Position numbers and translations under genes: made by a program
The notes under the pieces: model-generated
Database searches by the model: none
What the model was told of the DNA's origin: nothing
Seen by the model: only the letters and a program-made list of their open reading frames with translations
Assembly (NCBI RefSeq): GCF_000787815.1
Contig: NZ_BBPO01000009.1
Coordinates: 87,708-151,707, forward strand
Direction of reading: 5' to 3'
Source: Streptacidiphilus neutrinimicus
GTDB lineage: Bacteria > Actinomycetota > Actinomycetes > Streptomycetales > Streptomycetaceae
DNA length: 64,000 nucleotides
Shown: in pieces, positions 62,595 to 64,000 of the stretch
How the letters are laid out: the number at the start of each line of letters is the position of its first letter
Numbering within the stretch: position 1 is the stretch's first letter

Positions 62595-63200
62595 ATGTCC
62601 GCGTCCAATGATTCCGCGCGTCACCATGCCCTGAACCAGAGCCAGCAGCAGAACCACCGAAACGGGCGGAACGGGGGCCGGCGAGCACGCCGCCCCGAGT
62701 GCCTCGGAACGAACACCGACACGCACCCGAGCGTCCGTCGGGCCAGGCACAACCGGCGACTGAAGGCCGGGATCACCACCCTCGCGACCACCGGTGTCCT
62801 CCTCGGCGGCACCGTCGCCGTCGCGCCCAACGCCGACGCGAGCGCCCTGACGATAGGGCAGCGGGCCCTCGACGTCGCCCAGTCCAAGCACGGCGACCCC
62901 TACCGCTGGGGCGCGACCGGCCCCAACGCGTTCGACTGCTCGGGCCTGACGTACTACGCGTTCCGCCATGTCGGCCGCTCCCTGCCGCGAACGGCGCAGG
63001 CGCAGTACAACCGCGTCCGGCACATCTCCTACGCGCAGCTGCGGCCGGGCGACCTGATCTTCTTCCACTACGGCTCGTACGTCTACCACGTCGGCATCTA
63101 CGCCGGTCACTGGGAGATCTGGCACGCGCCGCACTCCGGCAGCTACGTGAAGCTGGAGCGCATCTGGACCCGCTCGGTCTGGTTCGGCCGGGTGAGCTGA
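62595..63200 (+). CDS. NlpC/P60 family cell-wall hydrolase
   Basis: A 201-aa secreted peptidoglycan endopeptidase. A long basic N-terminus (to about residue 55) precedes a signal segment (LKAGITTLATTGVLLGGTVAVA, to about 82). The NlpC/P60 domain has Cys in AFDCSGLTYYAF (near 115), His in YVYHVGIYAGH and His in EIWHAPHSG. It cleaves D-Glu-Dap type peptide bonds. Controlled by the upstream riboswitch. Alternative downstream starts are possible because the N-terminus is unusually long. Confidence 0.88.
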   Translation: MSASNDSARHHALNQSQQQNHRNGRNGGRRARRPECLGTNTDTHPSVRRARHNRRLKAGITTLATTGVLLGGTVAVAPNADASALTIGQRALDVAQSKHGDPYRWGATGPNAFDCSGLTYYAFRHVGRSLPRTAQAQYNRVRHISYAQLRPGDLIFFHYGSYVYHVGIYAGHWEIWHAPHSGSYVKLERIWTRSVWFGRVS

Positions 63201-63324
63201 GGCGGGCTCAGGCGCCGCTGACGCGCGGCTGAAAACGGTGCTCACGAGCCGTTCTGGGGCGCCGGCGCCCGACCGGCCTCCTGCCCTCCAGGGCGTCGGC
63301 CAGGGCCACCCTCGTGGTCCGGTC

Positions 63325-63510
63325 GACGCCCGGGACGGCGGCGGCCGGCGCGATGGCCGCTCGACGCGATCATCACTCTCCCTCGACGCGGAACGCCGCG
63401 CGGAGGCGGAGGTCTGGCTCGCGTTCACCACCCGCACCCAGCTCGATCCGGCGCTCCGCACGCTGCGCGACGCGAGCTACGACGCGACCGTCCAGTGGCT
63501 CGGCCGTGCG
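63325..63510 (+). pseudogene. Remnant of a TetR family regulator (C-terminal part)
   Basis: One frame reads LDAERRAEAEVWLAFTTRTQ then LDPALRTLRDASYDATVQWL, matching the ligand-domain motif common in TetR_C_6 regulators. No start codon, no helix-turn-helix and no complete frame surround it. It looks like the surviving piece of a deleted gene. No other coding signal in 63201-63591. Confidence 0.6.
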
Positions 63511-63591
63511 CCGCCGCGCGGCTCCCCGCGCACGGGTGCACTGTCCCGGCGCGGCATTCCTTCGTGCGCCGGGGCGGGCCCGGCAGGCGGC

Positions 63592-64000
63592 CTAGGACCG
63601 GGCGGCGGGCCGGCGTGCGCCGTTGGGGGCCGCCTGGGCGATGAGACGGACGGCCCAGGCGATCTGGTCGTCCGTCAGGTCCGCGCGGGCGGTGAGGCGG
63701 AGGCGGGAGAAACGGTCCGGGACGGACGGCGGCCGGAAGCAGCCGACGCCCAGGCCGCGGGTGCGCAGCTCCGTCGCCCAGGCGAGGGCCGCCTCCGGGG
63801 AGGGGGCGCGGACGCCGACCACGGCCGCGTCGGGGACACTGGCCCTGAGGCCCTCAGCGCGCAGCGCGGTGGAGAGGGCGTGGGCGACCTCGCGGGCGCG
63901 CGCCGCGCGGGCTGGCTCCGCGCGCAGCACCCGCAGCGCGCCGAGCGCGGCGCCCGCCGCCGCCGGGGCGAGGCCGGTGTCGAAGATGAAGGTGCGCGCC
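63592..64000 (-). CDS. bioF: 8-amino-7-oxononanoate synthase, C-terminal part
   Basis: The last 136 residues of a PLP-dependent alpha-oxoamine synthase; the gene continues beyond the window. IFDTGLAPAAAGAALGALR, then GLGVGCFRPPSVPD and SRLRLTARADLTDDQI match BioF C-termini. BioF condenses pimeloyl-CoA or -ACP with alanine in biotin synthesis. The identity rests on a partial sequence. Confidence 0.8.
   Translation of the reverse strand, partial: ARTFIFDTGLAPAAAGAALGALRVLRAEPARAARAREVAHALSTALRAEGLRASVPDAAVVGVRAPSPEAALAWATELRTRGLGVGCFRPPSVPDRFSRLRLTARADLTDDQIAWAVRLIAQAAPNGARRPAARS

Noticed and set aside
63314-63595. Small plus-strand gene at the right end
   Set aside because: Arg/Ser/Pro-rich sequence typical of an off-frame reading; a different frame in the same place carries the TetR remnant.

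Overview
The window is high-GC actinobacterial chromosome, most likely from the Streptomycetaceae. Coding regions use GC-rich third positions. Chaplins (aerial-hyphae surface proteins), mycothiol and F420 enzymes, DUF3090 and SCO1664-type proteins, MurT/GatD and many TetR regulators point the same way. From memory, mshC through the chaplins and the M20 peptidase follows an order like that of Streptomyces coelicolor around SCO1663-SCO1676. No insertion sequence, phage, CRISPR array, rRNA or replication origin was seen.

Layout: (1) 0.1-5.6 kb: mshC, a glutamine amidotransferase, a membrane protein, then the conserved group SCO1664-like kinase fold / DUF3090 / histidine phosphatase. (2) 5.7-15.6 kb: a DinB protein, a divergent TetR/FAD-monooxygenase pair, a zinc-ribbon membrane protein, an F420-type oxidoreductase, an aldo/keto reductase and a degenerate RecD2-like protein. 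(3) 15.7-18.9 kb: a long sortase-anchored chaplin, a short chaplin, an M20 peptidase and tRNA-Leu(GAG). (4) 19-30.8 kb: PhzF, a bacterial PARG, a phosphatase, a lipoprotein glycosidase, a FUSC membrane protein, a compact MetRS, a multicopper oxidase and an MFS protein. (5) 31.3-48.7 kb: an accessory gene cluster. (6) 48.8-64 kb: acyl-CoA dehydrogenase with TetR, peptide deformylase with GNAT, MurT/GatD, phosphofructokinase, D-lactate-type dehydrogenase, CtaG, a TetR/MFS pair, a methyltransferase-Nudix fusion, an NlpC/P60 hydrolase behind a probable c-di-AMP riboswitch, and the end of bioF.

The accessory cluster is the most interesting part. A leftward seven-gene operon encodes an aldo/keto reductase, a GH3-type acyl-adenylating enzyme, an alpha/beta hydrolase, an enolase-superfamily enzyme, a ThDP enzyme, an FAH-family enzyme and a PapA-like acyltransferase. 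Six of its seven gene junctions overlap or lie within 50 bp, and four overlap directly. Divergent to it is a single-module type I PKS (KS-AT-inactive DH-ACP, no KR or thioesterase). Further left, an MFS exporter, a tautomerase and a short-chain dehydrogenase-like protein form an operon divergent from an ArsR regulator. A TetR regulator closes the right side. I do not recognise the product. A plausible reading is a small acyl or polyketide conjugate, with the PapA-like enzyme unloading the thioesterase-less PKS and the GH3 enzyme activating a carboxylate.

Regulation is readable in several places: nested palindromes between arsR and its exporter, three 13-bp operators between a TetR gene and its MFS target, GTTACC palindromes at the acyl-CoA dehydrogenase, and a shared ACC-(T)AA-GGT core at the PKS and cluster-TetR promoters. 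At least nine genes have a TANNNT -10 box 6-8 nt before the start codon, so they are probably transcribed leaderless.
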